NCBI GenBank assembly: GCA_030144725.1
Contig: JASKMD010000028.1
Coordinates: forward strand, 3,767,919 to 3,831,918
Length of the DNA: 64,000 nucleotides
Reading direction: 5' to 3'
From: Haematococcus lacustris
Taxonomy: Eukaryota > Chlorophyta > Chlorophyceae > Chlamydomonadales > Haematococcaceae
Part shown: positions 45,720 through 55,408 of the stretch, in pieces
Layout: each line of letters opens with the position of its first letter
Position numbering within the stretch: the stretch's first letter is position 1
The notes under the pieces: generated by a model
Seen by the model: only the letters and a program-made list of their open reading frames with translations
The model's database searches: none
What the model was told of the DNA's origin: nothing
Made by a program: the position numbers and the translations under genes

Positions 45720-46505
45720 ACGGATCCGTGAAAGCACCCTTCACTGCCAAGGAATGGAGAGAAGGGACTGCTGCTGCTGGCTGCAGGGAGTGGGTGGAGA
45801 ATGTCACTGTCACTTTGCCATCCCAAATGGACAGCAAGAACAGACGTGGCAGCGTAGTTAACACTGGCTTTCCCTACCCCCCTTTCTCCCCTGCTCCCTC
45901 CCCCAGCCCAGCCCAAAGCCCTAAGCCCAGCACCACCTCCAATCCTGCTCCCAACCTGGTGACGGTGCCTGTCCTGATGGACCACCTACATTCCCACCCC
46001 TCAGGCGCCTGCTGCTGCCTAACCCTACGGTCTCACCCCTCAGGCGCCTGCTGCAACCCACCACCCACTTTCACTGCTTTCACCTGCACCTGCCCCCAGC
46101 AGCCCGGGCAGCAGGGAAGGGTTTGCCCACAGCAAGGCGGGCTGTGGATCAGGACCGGGAGGAAGCCTCAGACCCCCACAGTGCCGACCTGTATGCCAAG
46201 CCCCTTGAGGCTGAGCAGGTGATGCAAGTGCTGCGCCTGGTGCAGCTGCAACGGGGGCAGGAGGTGCAAGTGAGGTGAGGGAGAGAGTGTGAGGTTGGGA
46301 TGGGAGCTGGATGGCTGTGGTGAGGGTGACACTAATGGTGCTTGACTAAGTTGAGAGTTGATGTCCATGGATGAGGTAGTGCAACATAATGCATCTGTAG
46401 TGCCTGATGAGCTGCTGGGTGTAGGGTGTTCAAAAGGAGCATCAAGGAGTTGCAGTCTCACCCCGAGCTGGAGGGCCTCCTGGAAGCCAAGGATTTGCAT
46501 TCAGG
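45720..46505 (+). pseudogene. Helicase copy C, 5' remnant
   Basis: A CACGGATCCGTGAAAGC piece, known from upstream of the other helicase copies, is fused directly to the end of an intron and to exon 3 sequence (EWVENVTVTLP). Exon 3 is frameshifted in the Pro-rich linker. The conserved end [17 protein letters not shown] to [18 protein letters not shown] is readable at 46100-46271, with an intact donor at 46275. The next exon, [20 protein letters not shown] (about 46425-46500), follows, then homology stops. Exons 1-2 and everything from the helicase core onward are missing. Confidence 0.8.
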
Positions 46506-46907
46506 CAGGTGGAAGCAGGCTTGTGAAAATTGCAGATTTTCATTCAGATTTTCAATGAAAATTTTCATCTGAAAATCTGAACGTATTCACTGCACATCTG
46601 AAGGTGCCGGGTGCTGCCCCCGGTCAGATCGCAGATCGGGTATTGCAGAGTGATTGGCTTGGCTGTGATTGGCTTGGCTGGCGCCAGCGCGCTATAGCCA
46701 CAGCGGAAGAAGCGCAAGCCAGAAAACGCCACAGATGGCGGATCCACGAACAGCATGGACGGCTTGCATCTTTTAAACTGGCTTGCATGTCTGACCTTTT
46801 GGCAAACAAGCCGCGTTTGAAAGGATAGGCTGATAACCAGCGGCATCCGCTAAGTTTCACTGACGATGAAACTCTTTCACATTTTCACATGAAACACTTT
46901 CATTTTC

Positions 46908-47088
46908 GGACCTTTTTCTGAAACATCGCCAGATGCAAAGATTATTTGAACCTTCTTATGAAGTTTGCCGGGATTGGGCAGCAGCTCAGCGACCGCCAAC
47001 CGCACTACGTGCTACGTCGAAGTGCGCTTCAGATTCATAAGAAGGTTCAAATAATCTTTGAATTCAACGTGTTTTCAGAAAAAGGTCC
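46908..47088. mobile_element. Small foldback element or hairpin
   Basis: Two nested perfect inverted pairs: GGACCTTTTTCTGAAA (46908-46923) with 47073-47088, and a 26-bp arm starting AAAGATTATTTGAACCTTCT (46937-46962) with 47034-47059. The flanks are rich in GAAAATTTTCA-type short palindromes (46530-46575, 46880-46905, 47095-47130), so the whole AT-rich island 46505-47140 may be one element inserted at the helicase remnant. Confidence 0.75.
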
Positions 47089-47159
47089 AAAGGACCTTCA
47101 TTGAAAATTGAAAATCTAAAAAACTGAAAATCTGAAGATTTACAAGTTGTTTTGTTTAT

Positions 47160-47198
47160 TGCATATTGTTTGTTTGTTTGTTTGTTTGTTTGTTGCAT
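47160..47198. repeat. (TTTG)n short run
   Basis: About seven TGTT/TTTG units in an AT-rich island. The island 47140-47220 has no other feature. Confidence 0.85.
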
Positions 47199-47519
47199 AT
47201 TGTTTAATTGTTTAATTGTAATAATGGTAGCTCTGCATGGAGACTTACACACATGAGCATGAATTGTTGTTGTCACCAATTTCAGGTTGAGACGGTACCG
47301 GACACGTGCTATTGTTTAGAGACCGCCATGGAGCTCGTGGGCTGCAAGATTTGCTCGAGCTCTGGCTTCTCAATATTAGGCCAGATCTGACCTCGTGCAT
47401 CAGATGTGAAGTGGAGGATAGCCTTCGTAGCATCGTGAAAGCAGCTGCAAGTTTACAAAGATATAGATAGGAAGAATAGAAGGAGCTTAGCAGAGTGGAG
47501 GAGCTTAGCAAATGCCAAA

Positions 47520-47640
47520 TGTTGGTCGCATGCAGCCGAAAAAAGGAGCAGACGGTTCGGTTGTCGTCTGCAGACGAAAAGACATCCGTCTTTCGTCTGT
47601 TCGTCTACGGTCTCGTCTTTTCGTCTCGTCGTCTTCACAG
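47520..47640. repeat. Cluster of CGTCT/AGACG motifs
   Basis: At least ten CGTCT or AGACG pentamers in about 120 bp, including the palindrome CGTCTGCAGACG and flanking CTTTTCGTCT/AGACGAAAAG pairs. They are irregularly spaced. Confidence 0.7.
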
Positions 47641-48728
47641 CCCTGTTTACAAGCCTGGGTGGCAGGCTGGCTGGTAATCGGCGCAGGCACGTATGCCTGC
47701 GCCAAGTAAGATGATAACATGTGGCAAACTGAGTTTCTTATACTGTCCGCTGTTGCAAAAGAAAAACAAAACTGTGTGCTGTCCTTTGACAGCCGTTGCA
47801 TTTGATGACGCGTCCTTAGCTACTGGTTAGGTCCTGGCAGGAGAACCTGGACTGGAGTCGAGCTTTCTAGGGCTGGGGTAGCGAACGCAAAGACGCTCCA
47901 CTGGGTTTCATCAGCTCCGCATTGCAGAGTACATTGCAGAGTACTTGCGGGGCATTGATGGCTGAGCCCATCGCCACCATCAGCAGCGTTTTCAGCTTAT
48001 TCGCAAGCTGCCTTGGCTGGTAAGCTTGGCAGCCACGGGACAGTCAGGGTATCCCTGATTTCATTACCCCCTGCAGCTGTGCAGGTTGTGTGGCCTGGCC
48101 TGGCCCTTCCCCAGACTTCATGCCTCCAGCCTGCCCGCCACCTCCACGCAGCTTGCTTTAGCTAGCAGGGTTGTACGAGCAGCATGGGCTGCCAGCATAC
48201 AAGCACGAGACAAAAGCAAGGCAAGGCTGGGTGGTGGCCAAAGTCAAACGCAGTCAACTCAAAGTCAAACAAGGGCCAGTCATGCATCACGTACACGCTA
48301 TCCAACCTGCTTCACCACATACATTGCCAAGTGCTCCTTGTCACGACTGATCATGACGCTTGACACTTGACACATGTGAGGAGGTCATATGCATGACACA
48401 TTGTGGAGGTCACATGCATGCGCCCCTGCGGACACCTATTAGTTGGCTCTATGTTAACAGCCAGCCCCGAGATCAAACCTCGACACCGAAACTGCAGTCG
48501 CCCCACCCCCTTGGCAGGTGCCTAAACAGTATAGTAGACCAAACGCAACTGGAGACCTGGAGCCTATGATGCTGTGAGCTGAGCCATGGGAGCCTGGTCA
48601 AGTGCTGGCTTTGACTATTCCTCTCTTAAAACCCTCCCTAGCTGGACATGACCACCAACCTCAAACAACTTAAACACGAGACTGCAGCCAGCAGACCATC
48701 TGGCAGACGCCCCAGGCACCTACTGTGA
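47641..48728. other. No identifiable gene
   Basis: Only short unconnected open frames are present. A CATATGCATGACA / CACATGCATGCGC pair occurs at 48385-48425. Nothing else can be named. Confidence 0.45.
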
Positions 48729-48905
48729 GCTGGTGATCGCAGTCACAGGCCTGATGCTGGACACCACCAGACACTCATCCAACCAAGGCCCTGGTGGGCG
48801 TATAGCTGGGCTGGCATCCGGGCTGGCAGCTGGTGATTACGGTCGCAGACCTGATGCTGGACACCACCTGCCACACAATCAACCAAGGCCCCAGTAGGCT
48901 GGCAA
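48729..48905. repeat. Direct duplication of about 100 bp
   Basis: AGCTGGTGAT...CCTGATGCTGGACACCACC...AACCAAGGCCC occurs at 48729-48795 and again at 48829-48892 with moderate divergence. Confidence 0.7.
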
Positions 48906-48965
48906 CTGGGCGTGGCAACTGGGCGTGGCAACTGGGCGTGGCAACTGGGCGTGGCAACTGGGCGT
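48901..48965. repeat. 13-bp minisatellite, five copies
   Basis: GGCAACTGGGCGT repeated exactly five times. Confidence 0.97.
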
Positions 48966-49263
48966 GCAGCTGGGCCTGGTGCTGATGTGCCAAGCAGCGT
49001 GCATCCTGCCCCTGGCTGCCGCCCTGGCCCCTCCTCCTCCTGTAGGGTGGGCCGGGCCCCAGAGCTGCACAGGGCTCAAGCCTGGAGCTGGCCTCCCCTA
49101 CCCAGTGCTCCCATGCACTGTTTGCCTCTCCCCTGCCCTCTTTACTTCATACTCCGTAAGATCATCCTTGTGCGGGCGGGGGATTGAGAGGTGGGGAAGA
49201 GCACCTTCTAAGCCCAGCTGGCATGTGCTCTGGAAGCCCAGGGCAGGGGGTAAAGGCACGCCT

Positions 49264-49440
49264 GGTGCTGGGCATGGTTAGGCGCAAGAAGGACACCAGG
49301 GTCTCTAGCCTCAACAGCCCAGACACGCGTAGCAGGGGGCGGTGGGGATCAACAACCCCCATGCCTGGTGCTGGGCATGGACGGGCGCAAGAGGGACACC
49401 AGGGTCTTTAGCCTCAACAGCACAGACAAGCGGAGCGGGG
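49264..49440. repeat. Direct duplication left of the retrotransposon
   Basis: GGTGCTGGGCATGG...GGACACCAGGGTCT...TAGCCTCAACAGC occurs at about 49264-49335 and 49371-49440. On the minus strand it reads LLRLxTLVSxLRxxMPSTR twice, possibly 3' sequence of the gene interrupted by the retrotransposon. Confidence 0.65.
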
Positions 49441-49454
49441 GCCCCTCGCCCTCT

Positions 49455-49623
49455 TGTTACGTGACCATGCTGAGTAAAGTAGCATGCGGATCTGAGATCT
49501 CTACTCCCATGTGAGAAAGTGTTAGTGGTGAGGTGTTCTGAGGCTGGGTCCGATTCCCAGGTGGATGGACTACGCCCTGATCTACGATGGATACCTCAGA
49601 ACACTATAGCCGCTAACGCAACA
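49455..49623 (+). repeat. 5' LTR
   Basis: Begins TGTTACGTGACC and ends CTAACGCAACA, giving the TG...CA ends. Identical to 55240-55408. It is unusually short for the superfamily. Confidence 0.96.
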
Positions 49624-49624
49624 G

Positions 49625-49636
49625 TGGTTTCCGACC
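49625..49636 (+). promoter_or_regulatory. Primer-binding site
   Basis: TGGTTTCCGACC starts one base after the 5' LTR. A tRNA with 3' end GGTCGGAAACCA would pair with it. The tRNA identity was not determined. Confidence 0.6.
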
Positions 49637-49869
49637 GATGCCCTGAGCCGGACTGGGTGTGTTTGAGCCGAGCGACAGAGAGCGTCCTGGTTGGCGTGTG
49701 GAAGCACGGTTGTATTGAAGCGACTGTAGTGCGCCAGTGTAGTGCGCCAGTGTTTGTAAAAGTCGCGAGGCGACGGCGGAGTGCGGACGCTGAGTGGCTA
49801 GTGAGCCTGTGAGAGCTGAGAGCCTGTGTGGCTAGTGAGCCTGCGTGCGGAAGACCTTTATGCGGTACA

Positions 49870-51174
49870 ATGACCCAGTCGGCTGAGGGAGATTCTGCGA
49901 GAGCGGCGATGGAAAGGGGCAATAGTCCTGAGGACTTGCAAAGAACTGTGGAGACCTTGCAAGCTCAGTTGGCCGCAAAAGAGCGGGAGTTGCAAGAGTC
50001 CCGCGAGCAAGGGAAGCGTAGTGGTGGCCCAGGAAGTAGTGGGCGTGAGGCGATTGAGCGCCGAGAGGCACATTCTGGAAGCGCGGCCGGAGGTGGTGCA
50101 AGCCAGCATGGCGCACTTGCAAACCTTGGCGGAGCTGGCCTGGGAGACGCAAGTGGTCGGTCGCTGCCAGGAGCACCAGCGGCACAGCATGTGGTCAGAA
50201 CGAACGTGAGCCTGCCTGAGGCTTGGAAGATTGATGATGTGCTGCGAAACAGGGACTTTGAGTCTTACTTTTGGCTTGTGGGCCAGTGGTGCCGTGCAAC
50301 GCAGCAGCCATTGGTGGCGGGAGTGCTGCAGGCCCTGAGTGGTGATCTGAAAGCTGCTGTGGTACAGCTGGTGAGCAGCTACAGGCAGCAAGGCAAAGAT
50401 CTTACTGATGCGGAGCTAGAAGCGTGGCTTAGGAGGGCCACTGGGTGCACCAATCAGAATAATGAGGCGGATCTGATGCAGAAGCTGGTGGATCGGGAGT
50501 ATCACCAGAAGGGAGCGGAGTTGATGAGTTACTGTCTGCAGTTTTCGCTGATGTCCATGCGCTTGCATCGTTTGCCCCAGGACCTCCTGTGTATGTACTT
50601 CATCGCTGGCCTGAAACCTGAGCTGAAGCGGGAGTGTGCGACTATGCCTGATGGGAAGCGATGGGAATCGCTGGATGCGCTGCTTGCTTTTGCACGTGGG
50701 CGTGATGTTGCTGCGCGAGCTGCCAAAGTGTCTGTGCGTGCTGTCACCGCTGTCACTGCTGCACCCCAGCTTGACGACGAGGAGTTTGATGGTGGGCCTA
50801 GTGTGGCCGTGTTTGCGGGGCGAGGGCGCAGCTTCAGTGGAAGGAGCAATGGGCGCTCACGAAGCCGTTCTGCTGATGGTGGGCGTACCTTGCAGGGTCG
50901 TTTGAATGAGCGACTGGACCGGTTCCAGCCAGTGGACCTGCGGCGTCGTGATGAGGGTCGCGGGCACAACAGAGGCCGCAGTCCAAGCCGGGACGCCCGC
51001 CATGTGTCGTTCGCAGACGACCGTGACCGTGACCGTGACCGTAAGAGACACAAGGGGCCCAACCAGCCCAGTGACGTGTGCTACGAGTGTGGAGGGCGAG
51101 GACACTACGCCAAAGACTGTGCCAACAAGCAACAGCACCGTGGTAGCCGTGGGGCTCACAATGATGATCAATAG
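49870..51174 (+). CDS. gag: Gag polyprotein
   Basis: 434 codons from ATG 49870 (MTQSAEGDSARAAMERG); an in-frame upstream region open from 49828 makes the start slightly uncertain. An N-terminal coiled coil (VETLQAQLAAKERELQESRE) precedes a capsid-like region (DVLRNRDFESYFWLVGQWCR, LPQDLLCMYFIAGLKPELKR). Then comes an Arg/Ser-rich basic stretch and a CCHC zinc knuckle, CYECGGRGHYAKDC, near 51079-51120. The frame ends at TAG 51172-51174 and reopens at once as pol in the same frame. Confidence 0.93.
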   Translation: MTQSAEGDSARAAMERGNSPEDLQRTVETLQAQLAAKERELQESREQGKRSGGPGSSGREAIERREAHSGSAAGGGASQHGALANLGGAGLGDASGRSLPGAPAAQHVVRTNVSLPEAWKIDDVLRNRDFESYFWLVGQWCRATQQPLVAGVLQALSGDLKAAVVQLVSSYRQQGKDLTDAELEAWLRRATGCTNQNNEADLMQKLVDREYHQKGAELMSYCLQFSLMSMRLHRLPQDLLCMYFIAGLKPELKRECATMPDGKRWESLDALLAFARGRDVAARAAKVSVRAVTAVTAAPQLDDEEFDGGPSVAVFAGRGRSFSGRSNGRSRSRSADGGRTLQGRLNERLDRFQPVDLRRRDEGRGHNRGRSPSRDARHVSFADDRDRDRDRKRHKGPNQPSDVCYECGGRGHYAKDCANKQQHRGSRGAHNDDQ

Positions 51175-54100
51175 GGCTTTGCCTGGTGGGAACGAGGTGC
51201 AGACCTGCCAGGACCGCCTTTGTATGAGCCTATACCTGTGTTTGATGAGAGGTCAACATGTAAGAAGCTCATCTTGGCTACCGCACCGACGGGGACTCTC
51301 AGTGACAAGGCTGAAACGCTACAGCTACCCTTCATGTATGTGGGCCGCTTTGGAGGCAGGCCATGCCAGATTATGATGGACACTGGCGCTACCTTCAGCA
51401 TCATCAGTGACCAGTGGCTGCAAAAGCACAAGATAGACCCATCTGATGCTACGTTGGAAAAGGAAGCCATGAGGCCAACACCAGTATTGACTGCCAACAA
51501 TGAGCGTGTGGTGCTGAATGAGAAGAGGACAGGCCTGCTGGAGATTCAGAAGAGCAAGACCATCGTAATGGCCAGAGTCATGCCCAGAGTAATTGAGGGT
51601 GTCGACTTAATCCTGGGATCGGACTGGCTGTTCGCCAACGACGTGGTGATGAAACCGAAGCACGGGGTGTGCACGTTATTGTCGCCTGAGGGCAAACCGG
51701 CGAACCTGCTGGCACTTCGCTCGAAACACCTGCCATCTTTTGAAGCCGTAGCTCAGGCTGCCGTAGCCTCAGGAGGGCTAGTCGAGCCAGCGGAACCGCT
51801 CAGCGTGGGACAGACGGCGAGGCTGCTTCGCAAGGGATGCCGCAGCTTGCTGCTGTTGGTGCAGCCTGGCAGTGAAAGTGACACAGAGGGCTGGCACAAG
51901 GGGAGCCTGGCTGCTGCAGTGGCAGGCTGCAAGGAGAGCAGTGGAAAGGATGGATCTGAGCTGGTCACAGATGCAGAGCTGCAGGCTGTGCTAGATGAGT
52001 ACTCTGATGTGTTCCAGGACATGCCGCCAGGTCTGCCCCCAGACAGGGGTGTAGGGCACACCATCAGGATGGAGTCTGATGCTCCGCCACCATACAAGCG
52101 GCCTTACAAGCTGAGCCCCAGGGAGGAGGCTGAGGTCAAGAGACAGGTGTCAGAGCTGCAAGCCAGGGGGCTGATAGAGCCCAGCGGTAGCCCCTATGGA
52201 GCCCCTGTGCTGTTTGTGGAGAAGAAGGACGGGTCGTTGAGGATGTGTATTGACTACAGAGCACTAAACAAACTGACGGTGAAAGACAGATATCCCCTGC
52301 CGAGGATTGATGACCTCTTTGACAGGTTGGCTGGCAAGAAAGTGTTTAGCTCCCTTGATCTCCAATCCGGGTACCATCAAATCAGGATCACAGAGGCGGA
52401 CCGGCCCAAGACAGCATTCCTGACGCCCATGGGGCAGTTCCAGTTTAAAGTGCTGTGCTTCGGGCTTACAAACGCTCCTGCTACCTTCCAACGAGTCATG
52501 AACAACGTGTTTCGACCTCTGATCAACAAGTCTGTGCTGGTTTACATTGATGACATCCTGGTCATGAGCAATACTGCTGAGGAGCATGTGCGACATCTGA
52601 AAGAGGTGCTGGAGCTCATGAGACAACACAAGCTCTACGCCAAACGCTCCAAATGCGAGTTCAACAAAACAGAGCTGGCGTTCCTCGGCCATATTGTGGG
52701 CGAACATGGCATTGCTGTCGACCCAGCAAAAGTGAAAGTGGTCCGGGAGTGGCACGTTCCGCGCAACCTGAAGGATCTGCAGGCCTTTCTGGGATTGGCG
52801 AACTACTTTCGGCGCTTCATTCCTAACTTCAGCGCTATCGCCGCGCCACTGACCGACCTGACCAGCAAGACGGCTGCGGCACAGTTCGACTGGCAAAAGT
52901 TCGGGGGGGCACATTTGAAAGCATTTAATGGCCTGAAAGACGCCCTGTGCTCTGCTCCTGTGTTGGCACTGCCTGACTTCACAAAGCCCTTTGTGGTGTG
53001 CACTGACGCGTCGCTGGTGGGCACTGGAGCAGTGCTGCTGCAAGAAGGCAGACCCATAGCTTACACCAGCAAAAAGCTGTCACCACCTGAAACAAGGTAC
53101 TCTACAGGAGACCAGGAGCTGCTAGCCATCATCAGGGCTGTGAGGGAATGGAGGTGCTACCTGGATGGAGCTGTGGATGTTACAATACAAACTGATCACA
53201 ACCCCCTAATCTACCTTCAAACGCAAGCAAACCTGTCAAGGCGGCAGACACGGTGGATGGAGGAGCTGTCCCGTTACAAGTATGAAATCAGATACCATCC
53301 TGGTGCGGACAATGTGGCTGATCCCATCAGCCGCAACCCGGCGCTAAGCATGCCTGCCACAGAGAGCTGCCCGGTGCTACTGCTGGTGCCTGGACATGAC
53401 GGTGCAGTGCTGGCTGCCACCACCCGCCGCACAGCAGCTGAGCTCCGCAAGGTGGCTGAGAGAGAGCAGGCTGTGGCCAGGGAGAGGGCCTATGAGGCTG
53501 GCAAGCTGACCCCGCCTGCTGACATGGCTGCCGGCACGCCTAGAGGGCTGCAGCCAGGTGGGGGGGAAACCCTGCGGCAGGACACAGAGCAACAAGAGGC
53601 CAGTGACGGGTCAGACCCCACAACGCTGCTGCAAGCAGTCAAGCAGGCCTACGGGGCGGACAAGCGGTTTGACGAGGCTGCCTTCACCTCAAAGCTACAC
53701 CGGCTGGAGGGGCTGTGGCTAACAGAGCGTGGCCAGGTGGTGGTGCCTAATGATGAGAAGCTGAGGAGGAGAGTGATACACACCATGCACGATGCCAAGT
53801 CTGCGGGTCACTTGGGCATGACAAAGACCCTTGAGCAAGTAACACGCTATTTTGACTGGCAGGGTGTGTCAGAGGCTGTCAAGCACTACGTACGCACCTG
53901 CCACTCGTGCCAACTAAACAAGTCCAGCGCCCAGAAGCCCGCTGGCAAGCTACAGCCGCTGCCTATCCCCTTGAGGCCTTGGGGCTCCGTGTCGCTTGAC
54001 CTCATTGTGAAGCTCCCTGCAAGTGGACCAGCCAAGCATGATTCAATCTTGGTGATTGTGGACCGGCTGACCAAGATGGTGCACTTGGCCAGGACCTGGG

Positions 54101-55128
54101 AGCGCATGACAGCGGTACAATATGCCAAGCTCTTTGTCGACAATGTGTTTCGCCTACACGGCTGGCCAGACAGCATTGTGAGCGACAGGGGACCTAACCT
54201 GAACAACAACAGGTTCTTTGTTGAGCTTGCGGCGCTGCTCCAGGTGGACCTGGACCTGTCGAGTGCTTACCACCCCCAGACCGATGGTCAAACGGAACGC
54301 ATGAACCGGGTGATAGAGGAGATGCTAAGGCATTACATCAGGCCCGACCAGAAGGACTGGGCGGAACACTTACCCCTCGTCGAGTTCGCCATCAACAATG
54401 CCAAGCAGGAGTCCACCCGTTGCACGCCCTTCTACCTAAACTACGGCTACCATCCGCGAGTGGCTGAGCTGCTGGACCTGCCCCAGAGAGTGCCGCAGGC
54501 GCACGAGTTCGTGGCCAATGCGAGGCAGGCGGTGGAGCAGGCCAGGCAATGCCTAGCCCGAGCGCAGAAGCGCATGAAGGCCTACCAGGATACCAAGCGG
54601 CGTGACGCGGTGTTTGAACCTGGCGACATGGTGTTGTTGAGCACACAAAACATGAGGGGCAGAGTGGGCCAGCCTGGTGCCAGAAAACTGAAGCCACGCT
54701 ATGTCGGTCCTTTCCGAGTTGAGTACATGGTGGGCAGAGCAGCAGTGAAGCTGGACCTGCCTGAGGAGTGGTCTCGGATCCATAACGTGTTTCATGTGTC
54801 CCTTGTGAAGCCTTACAGGACCTACGATGCCTCTGACCAGGTGCCTGGGCACGCAGGCCCACCCCCACTGCAGTGGCTAGATGGAGAGCCAGAGTACAAG
54901 GTGGAGAAGGTGGTGGATCACCGGCTGGCCAAGAGCCAAGGCAAGCGGGGTGACAAGCCCAAGAAGAGGCAGTTGGAGTTCCTGGTCAAGTGGCAGGGCC
55001 ATGGGGACGAGCACAACACGTGGGAGTCCAGGTCACAGCTGGTGGGGTGCCAGGAGATGTTGACTGCCTACCTACAGAAGCTCGGTTTGGAGGCTGGTAC
55101 GGCTGAGGCTGATGTGAGGAGGCCATGA
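51175..55128 (+). CDS. pol: Pol polyprotein (protease, RT, RNase H, integrase, chromodomain)
   Basis: 1317 codons in the same frame as gag, with no ATG between the gag UAG and the protease region, so expression by UAG readthrough is likely. Domains: aspartic protease DTGA (about 51379); reverse transcriptase with YIDD at 52543-52554; RNase H starting CTDASLVGTGAVLL (about 53000); integrase HHCC zinc finger (HTMHDAKSAGH ... CHSC, 53778-53915); D,D,E core with LDLIV, SDRGPN (about 54180) and QTERMNRVIEEM (about 54290). The GPF module (YVGPFRVEYMV) follows, then a C-terminal chromodomain (EYKVEKVVDHR, FLVKWQGHGDEHNTWES; about 54889-55050). Gene order RT-RH-IN places it in Ty3/gypsy, and the chromodomain in the chromoviruses. 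No internal stops. Confidence 0.96.
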   Translation, partial: GFAWWERGADLPGPPLYEPIPVFDERSTCKKLILATAPTGTLSDKAETLQLPFMYVGRFGGRPCQIMMDTGATFSIISDQWLQKHKIDPSDATLEKEAMRPTPVLTANNERVVLNEKRTGLLEIQKSKTIVMARVMPRVIEGVDLILGSDWLFANDVVMKPKHGVCTLLSPEGKPANLLALRSKHLPSFEAVAQAAVASGGLVEPAEPLSVGQTARLLRKGCRSLLLLVQPGSESDTEGWHKGSLAAAVAGCKESSGKDGSELVTDAELQAVLDEYSDVFQDMPPGLPPDRGVGHTIRMESDAPPPYKRPYKLSPREEAEVKRQVSELQARGLIEPSGSPYGAPVLFVEKKDGSLRMCIDYRALNKLTVKDRYPLPRIDDLFDRLAGKKVFSSLDLQSGYHQIRITEADRPKTAFLTPMGQFQFKVLCFGLTNAPATFQRVMNNVFRPLINKSVLVYIDDILVMSNTAEEHVRHLKEVLELMRQHKLYAKRSKCEFNKTELAFLGHIVGEHGIAVDPAKVKVVREWHVPRNLKDLQAFLGLANYFRRFIPNFSAIAAPLTDLTSKTAAAQFDWQKFGGAHLKAFNGLKDALCSAPVLALPDFTKPFVVCTDASLVGTGAVLLQEGRPIAYTSKKLSPPETRYSTGDQELLAIIRAVREWRCYLDGAVDVTIQTDHNPLIYLQTQANLSRRQTRWMEELSRYKYEIRYHPGADNVADPISRNPALSMPATESCPVLLLVPGHDGAVLAATTRRTAAELRKVAEREQAVARERAYEAGKLTPPADMAAGTPRGLQPGGGETLRQDTEQQEASDGSDPTTLLQAVKQAYGADKRFDEAAFTSKLHRLEGLWLTERGQVVVPNDEKLRRRVIHTMHDAKSAGHLGMTKTLEQVTRYFDWQGVSEAVKHYVRTCHSCQLNKSSAQKPAGKLQPLPIPLRPWGSVSLDLIVKLPASGPAKHDSILVIVDRLTKMVHLARTWERMTAVQYAKLFVDNVFRLHGWPDSIVSDRGPNLNNNRFFVELAALLQVDLDLSSAYHPQTDGQTERMNRVIEEMLRHYIRPDQKDWAEHLPLVEFAINNAKQESTRCTPFYLNYGYHPRVAELLDLPQRVPQAHEFVANARQAVEQARQCLARAQKRMKAYQDTKRRDAVFEPGDMVLLSTQNMRGRVGQPGARKLKPRYVGPFRVEYMVGRAAVKLDLPEEWSRIHNVFHVSLVKPYRTYDASDQVPGHAGPPPLQWLDGEPEYKVEKVVDHRLAKSQGKRGDKPKKRQLEFLVKWQGHGDEHNTWESRSQLVGCQEMLTAYLQKLGLEAGTAEADVRRP

Positions 55129-55226
55129 AAGGAACTCAGACACCTAGCGCTAGTGTGGGCGCGAGTGACGGCACAATGTGCCTGAGCGGGGCAACACCAC
55201 GGTGGTCAGCTGAGTGCAGCTGAGCC

Positions 55227-55239
55227 AGGTGGGGGGGAA
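55227..55239 (+). promoter_or_regulatory. Polypurine tract
   Basis: AGGTGGGGGGGAA directly abuts the 3' LTR and would prime plus-strand synthesis. Confidence 0.85.
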
Positions 55240-55408
55240 TGTTACGTGACCATGCTGAGTAAAGTAGCATGCGGATCTGAGATCTCTACTCCCATGTGAG
55301 AAAGTGTTAGTGGTGAGGTGTTCTGAGGCTGGGTCCGATTCCCAGGTGGATGGACTACGCCCTGATCTACGATGGATACCTCAGAACACTATAGCCGCTA
55401 ACGCAACA
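55240..55408 (+). repeat. 3' LTR
   Basis: Same 169 bp as the 5' LTR and followed by the target duplication CCTCT. Confidence 0.96.

Larger units (their letters stand above)
49455..55408 (+). mobile_element. Complete Ty3/gypsy LTR retrotransposon (chromovirus)
   Basis: Two 169-bp LTRs, a primer-binding site, gag, pol (PR-RT-RNase H-IN-chromodomain) and a polypurine tract in canonical order. The LTRs look identical base for base and the element is flanked by the 5-bp duplication CCTCT (49450-49454 and 55409-55413). With gag and pol open, this suggests a very recent insertion by a possibly active element. Confidence 0.97.

Noticed and set aside
54392..54868. Minus-strand ORFs inside the integrase region
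   Set aside because: They overlap the intact pol frame with clear integrase and GPF motifs and have no recognisable content of their own.
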